Positions 8,204 to 15,685 of a stretch of DNA of 31,717 nt are shown here, piece by piece. Below the pieces are notes generated by a model. It saw nothing but the letters and a program-made list of their open reading frames with translations, was not told where the DNA came from and made no database searches. This DNA is from DTFZ01 sp050260375. GTDB lineage: Bacteria > Bacillota > Clostridia > Christensenellales > SZUA-584. Positions within the stretch are counted from its first letter, which is position 1. Every line of letters starts with the position of its first letter. The position numbers were made by a program, and so were the translations under genes. The stretch is taken from positions 1 to 31,717 of the forward strand of contig JBLNCA010000056.1 of NCBI GenBank assembly GCA_050260375.1, in the 5' to 3' direction.

Positions 8204-8340
8204 GGGGAGGCGTACTTTAATATTGCCGCCCCAATTAAAACCGGCGCTTTTACCGGTAGTCTCGTGACGTTACGGGGTACCGGATAAAAGCTGCAGATAA
8301 GAGGTATTGTTAAGTTTGCATTAAACGGCGTAAAGCGCCG
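8204..8340 (+). promoter_or_regulatory. Multi-hairpin leader upstream of the Mo hydroxylase gene
   Basis: The 215-base gap between the SDR and the molybdenum enzyme holds three consecutive inverted repeats: GGGGAGGC/GCCGCCCC (8204-8232, one mismatch), GCTTTTACCGGTA/TACCGGATAAAAGC (8246-8291, 13 pairs with one bulged A), and CGGCG/CGCCG (8326-8340). A seven-T tract (8177-8183) lies just before them. The pattern resembles a structured regulatory leader. I cannot match it to a known riboswitch by eye; the molybdenum-cofactor motif is the obvious one to test. Confidence 0.45.
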
Positions 8341-8381
8341 CCCTTCATAAAAAGAGGTATAATTACGGACAGGGGGTACAT

Positions 8382-11234
8382 ATGGCATTAAGAAGGATAT
8401 GGCTTAACGTTAACGGCGTAGACCGCGCAATGGTATGCGACAACGACAAGGACACCTTAGCGGACGTTTTAAGGCGCATCGGGCTTACAAGCGTAAAGCT
8501 CGGGTGCCGCGTAGGGCAGTGCGGCGCGTGCTCTATAATATTAAACGGCGAGGTTGTACGCTCCTGCACAAGAAAAATGAAGAATATAAAGGATTATGCC
8601 GTTATTGAGACGCTCGAAGGGCTGGGTACGGCAAACAACCTGCACCCGCTGCAAAAGGCGTGGATAATACACGGGGGCGTGCAGTGCGGTTTTTGTACTC
8701 CCGGGTTCATAATGTCGGCAAAAGGGCTTCTCGACAAAAACCCGAACCCGACAAGGGAAGACGTGCGGGCGTGGTTTACGAAACACCACAATCTGTGCCG
8801 GTGCACCGGGTATAAACCGCTCGTAGACGCGGTAATGGCGGCTGCGGAAGTGATGAGGGGAGAAAAGCCAATAGAGTCGCTGGATTTCGTGATGCCGGAG
8901 GATAAGCGGCTTTTAGGATCAAAGCATCCCAAGCCTACCGCGCTTTCCAAAGTAATGGGCGTATGCGACTATGGGGACGACGTAGGCCTCAAGATGCCTC
9001 CTGGGACGCTGCACCTTGCGATGGTAATGCCCGAACTTTCCCATGCGAAGATAAAGAGCATAGATTATTCAGAAGCGGAGCGCATGCCGGGCGTTGAAAA
9101 GGTGATTACGGCAAAGGACGTAAAGGGGAACAACCGCGTATCGTTTCCGCTCGGGCATCCTAGGGGGCAGATAAGCGGGCTTGACCACCAGCTCTTTGCG
9201 GAAGACAAGGTATTCATGCGCGGCGACGTTATCGCGGTAGTGGCCGCGAGGACTCAGGAAGAAGCTAGAGCGGCCGCAAAGGCCGTTAAAGTGGAACTGG
9301 AGCCTCTGCCCGCGTATATGAACCTTCTAGAAGCCGTTGCGCCGGGTGCTATAAGAATACATGAGGAATGCGACAACATGTTCCTTGCCCAGCCGGTATT
9401 CAAGGGCAGGGATACGAGGGAAGTAATCGAAGAATCCGAGTACGTCGTCGAAGGAAGCTTTTATTCGACGCGCGAGCCCCACGCTCCTATTGAGCCCGAC
9501 GTAGTGCAGGCGTTTTGGGACTCGGACGGCTATCTTGCCATACTGTGCAAAACGCAGTTCCCGCACGGCGCTCAGATGACGGTTGCGGGCGCGATAGGGC
9601 TGCCGCCTGAGAAGCTGCGCATAATACAAAACCCGAGCGGCGGCGGATTCGGCTATCCGATGTCGGCGGGCAGCTTCGCTCTTGCGGGCGCGTGCTGCAT
9701 GGCTACCGGCAAACCGGTAACGCTGACCATGATGTACCCCGAATTCATGCTGTATACGGGCAAGCGCTCGGCGTCGTATTCAAACGGGCGGATGGCATGC
9801 GACAAGAACGGAAAGATAACGGCTTTGGAGTTCAATATCGCATATGACCACGGCGCATATTCGGACGAAGCGGCGGGGCCGGTGATAAGAGGAATTACAT
9901 ACGCGGGATTCCCGTACAACATACCAAACGTAATGGGGCTGACAAGGGCAGGGTTCAGCAACCACAGCTTCGGCACAGCGTACAGGGGCTTCGGCTCGCC
10001 CCAGGCGTACACATGCAGCGAGGCGCTTGTGGACATGCTCGCCGAAAAAGCGGGAATAGATCCCTTCGAGTTCCGCTATATAAACGTTGCGCGGCCCGGC
10101 GACTTGAATAACAACAGCACGTCCTACAAGCTCTATCCGTATGTGGAGATGATGGACACGCTGCGCCCGTATTACGAGGAGGCGAAGAAAAGAGCCAAAG
10201 CCGAAAGCACGGACGTCAAGAAAAGGGGAGTGGGTGTGTTCTGCGGCGGGTATTGCTGCAGCGGCAACAATGACAGTGCAAAAGTTGCGCTGGAGCTCAA
10301 TCCCGACGGTACGATAACGCACTACAACGGATGGTCCGACCAGGGCCAGGGCGCCGACCAGGGTACGCTCATTCATACGTACGAGGCGCTTCGCCCGCTA
10401 GGCATAAAGCCGGAACAGATACGCTGCGTGATGAACGACACCGCAATATGCCCGTTTACCGGGCCGGCGGCGGGAAGCAGATCCCACTACATGGCGGGCA
10501 ACGCCACGTTCAACGCGGCTGAGCAGCTGTTGAACGCTATGCGCAAGCCGGACGGCACGTTCCGCACCTACGAAGAGATGGTGGCAGAAGGCATACCGAC
10601 CAAGTATACGGGCTCGCACACCAACACGGGCGGCGGCCCGGCGATTGACCCCAATACAGGCGTCGGTGATCCGACAAAGGAGTTCATGTATATCTGCGGC
10701 ATCGCCGAGGTGGAAGTCGATATAACCACCGGCAAGACGAAGGTGCTGGGCATAACGCTGGTAGCGGATGTGGGAGTCATTGGAAGCAGGCTTGCGGTGG
10801 ACGGACAGGCATACGGCGGCACGTCGCACTGCGTGGGCTTCGCGCTATCCGAGCAGTACGAAGATTTGAAGAAGCACGTTACGATAGGCGGCACGGGTAT
10901 ACCCTCGTGCGAGGATGTGCCGGATAACATCAACATAATATATCACCATTCGTACAGAAAGGACGGGCCGCAGGGGGCTTCCGGATGCTCCGAGAACTTC
11001 CAGAACGGCACGCATATGGCGATAATAAACGCGATATACAACGCCACCGGAGTGCGCATATACGAGCTGCCCGCTCTGCCGGAAAAGATACTGGCAGGCC
11101 TCAAGGCAAAGGAAAAGGGCGAGGAGATAAAGCCGGGGCCGTACTACCTTGGCGAAGATTTTTACGATCTGATGGACGAAATCAAAGCGAACCCCGTCGA
11201 AGGCAAGATAATGTTCGGCGGAGGCGGCCATTGA
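8382..11234 (+). CDS. Mop-type molybdenum aldehyde oxidoreductase
   Basis: A 950-residue single-chain xanthine-oxidase-family enzyme without an FAD domain, like the Desulfovibrio aldehyde oxidoreductase (Mop, about 907 residues). The N-terminal plant-type [2Fe-2S] cluster is at Cys42, Cys47, Cys50 and Cys62. The second [2Fe-2S] cluster is at Cys102, Cys105, Cys139 and Cys141. Molybdopterin motifs follow (SGGGFGYP, YTGKRS, RGFGSPQ, GPAAGSR). The proton-abstracting Glu871 is in GASGCSE, in exact register with GVGE of Mop. It should oxidise an aldehyde or N-heterocycle with water and pass electrons out one at a time. No FAD subunit gene is seen, so the partner is probably the CCG flavoprotein encoded next. 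ATG follows GGGGG at good spacing. Confidence 0.92.
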   Translation: MALRRIWLNVNGVDRAMVCDNDKDTLADVLRRIGLTSVKLGCRVGQCGACSIILNGEVVRSCTRKMKNIKDYAVIETLEGLGTANNLHPLQKAWIIHGGVQCGFCTPGFIMSAKGLLDKNPNPTREDVRAWFTKHHNLCRCTGYKPLVDAVMAAAEVMRGEKPIESLDFVMPEDKRLLGSKHPKPTALSKVMGVCDYGDDVGLKMPPGTLHLAMVMPELSHAKIKSIDYSEAERMPGVEKVITAKDVKGNNRVSFPLGHPRGQISGLDHQLFAEDKVFMRGDVIAVVAARTQEEARAAAKAVKVELEPLPAYMNLLEAVAPGAIRIHEECDNMFLAQPVFKGRDTREVIEESEYVVEGSFYSTREPHAPIEPDVVQAFWDSDGYLAILCKTQFPHGAQMTVAGAIGLPPEKLRIIQNPSGGGFGYPMSAGSFALAGACCMATGKPVTLTMMYPEFMLYTGKRSASYSNGRMACDKNGKITALEFNIAYDHGAYSDEAAGPVIRGITYAGFPYNIPNVMGLTRAGFSNHSFGTAYRGFGSPQAYTCSEALVDMLAEKAGIDPFEFRYINVARPGDLNNNSTSYKLYPYVEMMDTLRPYYEEAKKRAKAESTDVKKRGVGVFCGGYCCSGNNDSAKVALELNPDGTITHYNGWSDQGQGADQGTLIHTYEALRPLGIKPEQIRCVMNDTAICPFTGPAAGSRSHYMAGNATFNAAEQLLNAMRKPDGTFRTYEEMVAEGIPTKYTGSHTNTGGGPAIDPNTGVGDPTKEFMYICGIAEVEVDITTGKTKVLGITLVADVGVIGSRLAVDGQAYGGTSHCVGFALSEQYEDLKKHVTIGGTGIPSCEDVPDNINIIYHHSYRKDGPQGASGCSENFQNGTHMAIINAIYNATGVRIYELPALPEKILAGLKAKEKGEEIKPGPYYLGEDFYDLMDEIKANPVEGKIMFGGGGH

Positions 11235-11254
11235 CAGAAGGCCTGCTTTATAGT

Positions 11255-11283
11255 TTGACAGTCTCTTACCTGCTTTTTATAAT
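11255..11283 (+). promoter_or_regulatory. Consensus promoter (TTGACA-17-TATAAT)
   Basis: TTGACA (11255-11260) and TATAAT (11278-11283) match both housekeeping hexamers exactly with the ideal 17-base spacer. It starts 21 bases after the stop of the molybdenum enzyme, so transcription of the CCG flavoprotein and the genes after it should start near 11290, giving a leader of about 175 bases. Confidence 0.8.
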
Positions 11284-11293
11284 GTAACTAGCG

Positions 11294-11322
11294 TTCGCTC
11301 CGGTTAATGCAATCGGAGCGAA
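11294..11322 (+). promoter_or_regulatory. Stem-loop at the predicted 5' end of the leader
   Basis: TTCGCTCCGGTT (11294-11305) pairs with AATCGGAGCGAA (11311-11322) as a 12-pair stem including one G-U pair, closing a five-base loop. It begins only a few bases after the expected transcription start. No T-run follows, so it is more likely a 5' stabilising or protein-binding hairpin than a terminator, although it could still end readthrough from the upstream gene. Confidence 0.6.
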
Positions 11323-11325
11323 TTG

Positions 11326-11460
11326 CATACGGGGTCCCCAAAATAACAAAGTGTTTTGGGGTGAGCATACGGGGTCTCCAGCAAGACGAGAGGCTTGATG
11401 GGGTGTATATATGGGGTCCCCAGCAAAACGTAAGGCTTGTTGGGGTGAAAAAACGAGGTC
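11326..11460 (+). repeat. Three tandem ~41-nt hairpin repeats plus a partial fourth
   Basis: GGGGTC/GAGGTC cores recur at 11331, 11371, 11413 and (degenerate) 11455, a period of 40-42 bases. Each of the first three units is also an inverted repeat ending in GGGGTG: CCCCAAAA/TTTTGGGG (11336-11361, perfect), CCAGCAAG/CTTGATGG (11378-11401, one mismatch), and CCCCAGCAA/TTGTTGGGG (11418-11445, one G-U). The fourth, partial unit (ACGAGGTC) supplies the Shine-Dalgarno of the next gene. The whole array lies in the leader made by the promoter at 11255-11283. Confidence 0.75.
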
Positions 11461-11466
11461 GTGTTT

Positions 11467-13716
11467 GTGGGACGGTATACTAAAGGGAAATATGAATCGT
11501 ACGCGTCGGATTGCCTGCACGGTCAGAAGGCGAGCTGCATTTGCGCATGCCCTTTTAACCTCGATATAAGGGCTTTCATAGGCAAGATTAAAATAAAAAG
11601 CTTTTCGGCCGCGTACCGTATTTACAGAAACCAGGTGGTATTCCCCGAGATAGTAAGCAGGCTTTGCCCCGCTCCCTGCCGGGAAGCGTGCGTTTTGAAA
11701 GACAAGTCTATAGACCTTATTAATCTTGAAAAAACCTGCGTCGGCGCCATGCGCGACAAGTCTCCGATACGTTACAACATGCCAAGGAAACCGCAGAAAA
11801 TCGTGATTATAGGGGCGGGCTTAAGCGGCCTTGCGTGCGCCCAGAAGCTGGCTTCAAAGAATTACGACGTTACGGTATACGAAAAGGCGGATTTCATTGG
11901 TGGGCGCGTGCTGAAGCTGATGTCTCCCGAAGAGTTTATTGCGGCTATAGAAACGGAGTTTAAATACGCGGAATACAAGCTTTGCACTTCGACGCAGATT
12001 ACCGCTATCGATGATATTCAATACGACGCGCTGTATATATCGACCGGCAAGAGCGGGGAGGACTTCGGGCTTGCCGAAGGAATGCACGCGCCGTCATTAA
12101 GCACGAGAAAACAGGGCGTATTCTTAGGCGGAGCGCTGACTGGCGCGTCCGACATGGAAGCGATAATGCAGGGCGCTATTGCCGCAAGCTCGATAGAAAC
12201 GTATTTGCAGACCGGAAAGATGGGAGGCGTCGAAGAGACGTTCCATCAGTCGGAGTGCGCGCTGCGGGTATCGGTGCGGGGCAAAGCCGCGGCCCCTGTC
12301 ACGCCTGCTAACCCCGTGCAAGGCTATACCGCCGAGGAAGCGGTAGCGGAAGCGGGCAGATGCCTAATATGCGACTGTACGGCGTGCCGCGACAACTGCG
12401 AGCTTATACAAAGCGCAGGCAAGATGCCCAAAAGGCTAGTCGACGACGCGATAGTATCGCTCTTTCCCGTTGCGGGGCTGGAAGGACAGCGCATAGCCAC
12501 GCGCACGATAGCTTCGTGCCAGCAGTGCGGAGCGTGCGCTCAAAGCTGCCCTAAAGACATCGACATGGAGCTGTTTTACCGCGACTTCAGGCGGCTGCTC
12601 GTTGACGACAAGACGTTTCCCGCCGCGTTTCACGGCTATTTCATACGCGATATGGAGTTTTCGGGAAGCGATGACTACTACCTCGCGCTCGACGCGCCGG
12701 ACGGAAAGAAAAGCGGGTACGCGTTTTTCCCCGGATGCCAGCTTGGAGGTTCGAATCCCGACTACGTACTGAAGACATACGGGCATCTGCTTGACAATAT
12801 GCCGGGAACGGCGCTTATGCTTGCGTGCTGCGGCATACCGGCGGAATGGGCAGGCGAGCAGCATATGCTGGACGCGCATACGGAAAAGCTGCATGCCGAC
12901 TGGGAACGGCTTGGAAAGCCCGTAATGATACTCGCATGCCCTACATGCCAGAAAGCGTTCAGGCGGTTTTTGCCGGATATTGAGAGCGTATCGCTTTACG
13001 AGGTGCTGGAAAGCAGCGGGCTGCCTGAAATCTGTGCCGCAGAGGGGAAACAAGTGGCAGTATACGACCCTTGCGCGAGCCGGTACTTTCCCGCTGCGCA
13101 GCAAAGCGTGCGCAGGCTCGCTTTAAAAGCGGGGTATAGGCTCGCTGAAATAGAGTCGTCGGGGGAAAACGCAAAATGCTGCAGCTACGGCGGGCATACG
13201 CATATGGCTAATCCTGGGCTTGTGGATTCGGTTACGAAAAAGCGCATAAGCGAGTCGGATGAGCCGTATATAACGTACTGCGCAAATTGCCGCGACACTT
13301 TTGTTGCGGCGGGCAAAGACGCGCTTCACATATTGGACGTTGTTTTCGGGCTTGAGCGGTCGCGGGAACGGCCGAACCGCTCGAAGAGCCGTCTTAACAG
13401 GCGCATGCTGCGGCCGATGCTGCTAAATGAGTTCTGGGGAGAGCATGTTGATATGCCAAAAGACCCGGGCGCAGCGCTTAAGATGAGCGAAGAACTCAAA
13501 GAGAAGCTGTCGGCGTCGTTCATATTGGAAGAGGATATACTAACGACGATTAATAAGTCCGAAGCTTCGGGAAGGGTAATAAAAGATGCGTCGACTGGCG
13601 TATTGATAGCCCATCAGGAGATTGGGGCGCTCACCTATTGGGCCGTGTATACCGCGTTGGAGAACGGGTATTTGCTGCACAGCGCTTACACCCACCGTAT
13701 GAAGATAGAGGAATAG
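11467..13716 (+). CDS. Flavin/iron-sulfur oxidoreductase with two HdrB-like CCG motifs
   Basis: About 749 residues in five parts. First is a GltD-type cysteine-rich N-terminus (Cys16, 24, 26, 28 and a later CPAPCREAC). Next is a dinucleotide-binding region starting GAGLSG (about 116-121), shorter than a full two-domain flavoprotein. Two 4Fe-4S ferredoxin-type motifs follow (Cys299/302/304/307/311 and Cys351/354/357/361). Then come two full CCG motifs as in HdrB/HdrD (Cys424, 454-455, 491, 494 and Cys536, 571-572, 605, 608). Last is a ~90-residue domain found again in the next gene. It matches what I recall as the 'pyridine nucleotide-disulfide oxidoreductase/dicluster-binding' family beside Mop in Desulfovibrio. 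Probable role: electron acceptor for the Mo enzyme. GTG 11467 is preferred over 11461 on SD spacing. Confidence 0.82.
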   Translation: MGRYTKGKYESYASDCLHGQKASCICACPFNLDIRAFIGKIKIKSFSAAYRIYRNQVVFPEIVSRLCPAPCREACVLKDKSIDLINLEKTCVGAMRDKSPIRYNMPRKPQKIVIIGAGLSGLACAQKLASKNYDVTVYEKADFIGGRVLKLMSPEEFIAAIETEFKYAEYKLCTSTQITAIDDIQYDALYISTGKSGEDFGLAEGMHAPSLSTRKQGVFLGGALTGASDMEAIMQGAIAASSIETYLQTGKMGGVEETFHQSECALRVSVRGKAAAPVTPANPVQGYTAEEAVAEAGRCLICDCTACRDNCELIQSAGKMPKRLVDDAIVSLFPVAGLEGQRIATRTIASCQQCGACAQSCPKDIDMELFYRDFRRLLVDDKTFPAAFHGYFIRDMEFSGSDDYYLALDAPDGKKSGYAFFPGCQLGGSNPDYVLKTYGHLLDNMPGTALMLACCGIPAEWAGEQHMLDAHTEKLHADWERLGKPVMILACPTCQKAFRRFLPDIESVSLYEVLESSGLPEICAAEGKQVAVYDPCASRYFPAAQQSVRRLALKAGYRLAEIESSGENAKCCSYGGHTHMANPGLVDSVTKKRISESDEPYITYCANCRDTFVAAGKDALHILDVVFGLERSRERPNRSKSRLNRRMLRPMLLNEFWGEHVDMPKDPGAALKMSEELKEKLSASFILEEDILTTINKSEASGRVIKDASTGVLIAHQEIGALTYWAVYTALENGYLLHSAYTHRMKIEE

Positions 13717-13719
13717 GCC

Positions 13720-13998
13720 ATGGAAAAATCGCAGCCGCTCAGCGCCAATTTTAAGCTGAATGTGCCGGACAGCGTTAAAAAAATACTCGACGAGCGCATG
13801 CTGGATATCGACGATATAAAGCAGGTGGTTATGCATGCCGAAAACACCGGCGAGAAGATAATGAACACTGAAACGCGCCGCTTTATCAGCCACCTTGCTA
13901 TAGGCAATGTTACCTGCTGGGCGGAATACTCGGTAAGCGGCGGCGAGTATACGCTGCACAACGCGTATTTTCACAGAGTCAGCATAAGTGAGGAATAG
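13720..13998 (+). CDS. Small protein paralogous to the C-terminus of the preceding gene
   Basis: A 92-residue soluble protein that aligns over most of its length with the last ~65 residues of the CCG flavoprotein. Shared landmarks are the central IG-x-x-TxWA-x-Y motif and the ending HxAYxHR. It has no conserved cysteine pairs, so it is unlikely to hold a cluster by itself. It starts three bases after the upstream stop and is followed two bases later by the next gene, so it is translationally coupled. Function is not known. A subunit-docking or substrate-delivery role shared by the free and fused copies is an inference. Confidence 0.75.
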   Translation: MEKSQPLSANFKLNVPDSVKKILDERMLDIDDIKQVVMHAENTGEKIMNTETRRFISHLAIGNVTCWAEYSVSGGEYTLHNAYFHRVSISEE

Positions 13999-14000
13999 CC

Positions 14001-14192
14001 ATGTCCGAAGCAAAATACATATGCATGAAATGCAACCGTGAGCTTGTTGAAGAAAACGTCAACCTCCACTATATGGGTTTCCAGATGGCGAACAATTTTC
14101 TTCGCTGCCCCGTATGCAAGCAGGTTTTCATACCCGAAGACGTCGCGTGCGGAAAGATGCAGGAGCTTGAGACGGTGCTTGAAGACAAATGA
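14001..14192 (+). CDS. Mini redox/zinc-ribbon protein (DVU_1557-like)
   Basis: A 63-residue protein with two CxxC pairs (Cys8/Cys11 and Cys36/Cys39) spaced as in a zinc ribbon or rubredoxin, plus a lone Cys50. It resembles the family I recall as 'DVU_1557 family redox protein', encoded beside the Mop aldehyde oxidoreductase of Desulfovibrio vulgaris. It could bind iron (electron carrier) or zinc (structural), and sequence cannot decide. The start is two bases after the upstream stop, with GAGGA as ribosome-binding site inside that gene. Confidence 0.75.
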   Translation: MSEAKYICMKCNRELVEENVNLHYMGFQMANNFLRCPVCKQVFIPEDVACGKMQELETVLEDK

Positions 14193-14232
14193 ATCCGTAT
14201 ATTAATTGCATGAAAGCAGAGGTTTAGCTGCA

Positions 14233-14607
14233 ATGAAAATAGGCGTAGCGGCCAATGATGCGAGCCTTGAGGGCGTGATATGCGGACTTGCAGAAGCGCA
14301 GGCGTTGCTAATAATCGAAATGGACGACAGCCCGGAGAGCGCGCGTATAACAAAAAGCATATATTGCTCGGGTGCAGATATCGCGAGAGCGGCAGCGGCG
14401 GAAGTCTGCGAGGCAGTGATATCGGGCGTTTTGGAGCCCGAAGCGTTCAATATACTGGCCGACCGGCAGATAACGCGGTATGACGGTTCGGGGCTATCGG
14501 TATTTGAGGGGATAAAGCGAATGCAGGAAAGAAGCCTCGACTTTTTTACCCGACTCGAAAACGAGAATGATATGAGACATGCATGCGGCAATGAAAGCTG
14601 CGATTAA
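14233..14607 (+). CDS. NifX/NifB-type cofactor-binding domain protein, divergent
   Basis: A 124-residue protein starting MKIGVAAND and containing EAFNILADRQITRYDG and a C-terminal helix, the pattern of the dinitrogenase iron-molybdenum-cofactor domain (NifX/NafY/NifB C-terminus). The usual HFG histidine region after the first strand is missing, and two cysteines (ACGNESC) sit at the extreme C-terminus. No nitrogenase gene is nearby. Encoded inside a molybdenum hydroxylase cluster, it may carry a metal cofactor or cluster for that enzyme (inference). The ATG at 14233 is preferred over an upstream in-frame TTG at 14206 because AGAGG (14218-14222) precedes it. Confidence 0.7.
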   Translation: MKIGVAANDASLEGVICGLAEAQALLIIEMDDSPESARITKSIYCSGADIARAAAAEVCEAVISGVLEPEAFNILADRQITRYDGSGLSVFEGIKRMQERSLDFFTRLENENDMRHACGNESCD

Positions 14608-15331
14608 ACGGAAGCTGCAGGAAATGAGTAAAAATCTATACGAAAATGAGCTGTTTACTGAAATAACCGGGCCTTCGATACGCCCGGGCGGCTTTAAGAT
14701 AACGAAGGAAGGCATAGACGCCTGCAATTTTCATAATGGCGCGCGCATACTCGATATAGGATGCGGGCGCGGCGCTTCCGCAGAATTCATTGAGCGGGAA
14801 TACGGATTTAGCTGCGCGGGTATTGATATATCCGAAGCGCTGATAAGCGAAGGCTTGAAAAGAAACAAAACGCTCTTATTGACGCAAGGCGACGCGCACG
14901 AGCTTCCGTTTGCGGACGGCTGCATGGACGGTGTGATAATGGAGTGCAGCTTTTCGCTGATGGAAGACAAGAAAAAAGTGCTCGGCGAGGCAAGGCGGGT
15001 GCTTAAGGACGGCGGATGCCTTGTAATCAGCGACTTATATGTAAGGGAAGACTCAAAAGCGGCGGGCACTGAGACGGGCGAAGGCTGCCCGCTTACCGCG
15101 CTTGGGCTCGGCGAGTTTAACGCTTTGCTTAACGAATACGGGTTTGCAGTCGTATTGTTCAAGGGTTATACACGCGAGCTTAAGGCGCTTATGATCGATA
15201 TAATATTGAAGCACGGCTCGATGCGAAGCTTTTGGGAGCAGGCCGGCTGCCGCGTATCGTGCGGCGCAACGAATATAAAGCTCGGGTACTTTTTATCGGT
15301 AGCGCGGCTAAAAATACGGGGAAACGTATAA
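14579..15331 (+). CDS. SAM-dependent methyltransferase (DVU_1556-like)
   Basis: A 250-residue class I methyltransferase with SAM motif I LDIGCGRG (58-65), an acidic end of strand 2 (GIDIS), motif II-like DAHELPFADGCMD and the post-motif LKDGGCLVISDLY. It resembles the family I recall as 'DVU_1556 family methyltransferase', which travels with Mop and the dicluster protein. The methyl acceptor is unknown. The ATG at 14579 overlaps the NifX-like gene by 29 bases. Met16 at 14624 is a possible later start, since its spacing to a weak AGGAA is better. Last gene of the Mo-enzyme cluster. Confidence 0.8.
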   Translation: MHAAMKAAIKRKLQEMSKNLYENELFTEITGPSIRPGGFKITKEGIDACNFHNGARILDIGCGRGASAEFIEREYGFSCAGIDISEALISEGLKRNKTLLLTQGDAHELPFADGCMDGVIMECSFSLMEDKKKVLGEARRVLKDGGCLVISDLYVREDSKAAGTETGEGCPLTALGLGEFNALLNEYGFAVVLFKGYTRELKALMIDIILKHGSMRSFWEQAGCRVSCGATNIKLGYFLSVARLKIRGNV

Positions 15332-15685
15332 AAGCCACAACGGAAAAAGTTTATGAGACATACTTTTGTAAATTCGTGTCCGCCATGAGCGTTGCCCTGT
15401 AAGCCCGATACATGTAATATATATTTAAAAGAATTTCAGAAAAACATTTTTAATTTTGTTAATAAGCGTAAGACATCATGATAACGCTTAATGGGAGAGG
15501 CGCTTGTTACCGGGCTGGCGGAGCGGCAATACCGCTCCGCAGTCGCGGGAGCGTGAATACCCAAAAGTAAAACGAACCGGAAAATGTGGATAACCCTGGC
15601 GGATTCATTGAGACGATACGTATGTTTTTAGGCTAAACGGACGTTGTTTTAAGTTCGCTTTTTATTATTAATCAAGAGGATGAAA
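15332..15685 (+). other. 354-base gap with a structured, possibly transcribed leader
   Basis: No coding frame is supported here. A fair promoter (TTGTTA 15456-15461, 17 bases, TGATAA 15479-15484) would start transcription near 15490. The inverted pair TAAGCG/CGCTTA (15463-15468/15485-15490) overlaps that promoter. Downstream lies a perfect nine-pair GC hairpin, GCGGAGCGG (15518-15526) with CCGCTCCGC (15532-15540) around loop CAATA, followed by GGGAGCGTGAATACCC. No T-run follows the hairpin. I looked for cobalamin, SAM and folate riboswitch cores, because the next gene is methyltransferase-like, and did not find them. Confidence 0.5.

Noticed and set aside
7513..8388. Long minus-strand open frame (291 codons) opposite the SDR gene
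   Set aside because: It lies antisense to a well-supported SDR gene with all its motifs, has no ribosome-binding site and shows no recognisable domain. It is a by-product of the GC-rich codon pattern.
11331..11460. Short CRISPR-like array
   Set aside because: The repeats include their own imperfect inverted arms with no unique spacers, differ from one another, and sit in a leader next to a promoter. No cas gene is near.
12436..13104. Minus-strand open frame of 222 codons inside the CCG flavoprotein
   Set aside because: The plus strand carries precise CCG and ferredoxin motifs. The opposite frame has Arg/His-rich noise and no start signal.
15490..15600. tRNA gene in the gap before the URO-D-like gene
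   Set aside because: There is no T-arm consensus, anticodon arm or CCA-proximal stem that fits. The GC hairpin stands alone.
15485..15640. Cobalamin, SAM or folate riboswitch before the URO-D-like gene
   Set aside because: I could not find the conserved B12 box, the SAM core or the folate core. Only generic stems are visible, so it is listed as an unassigned leader.
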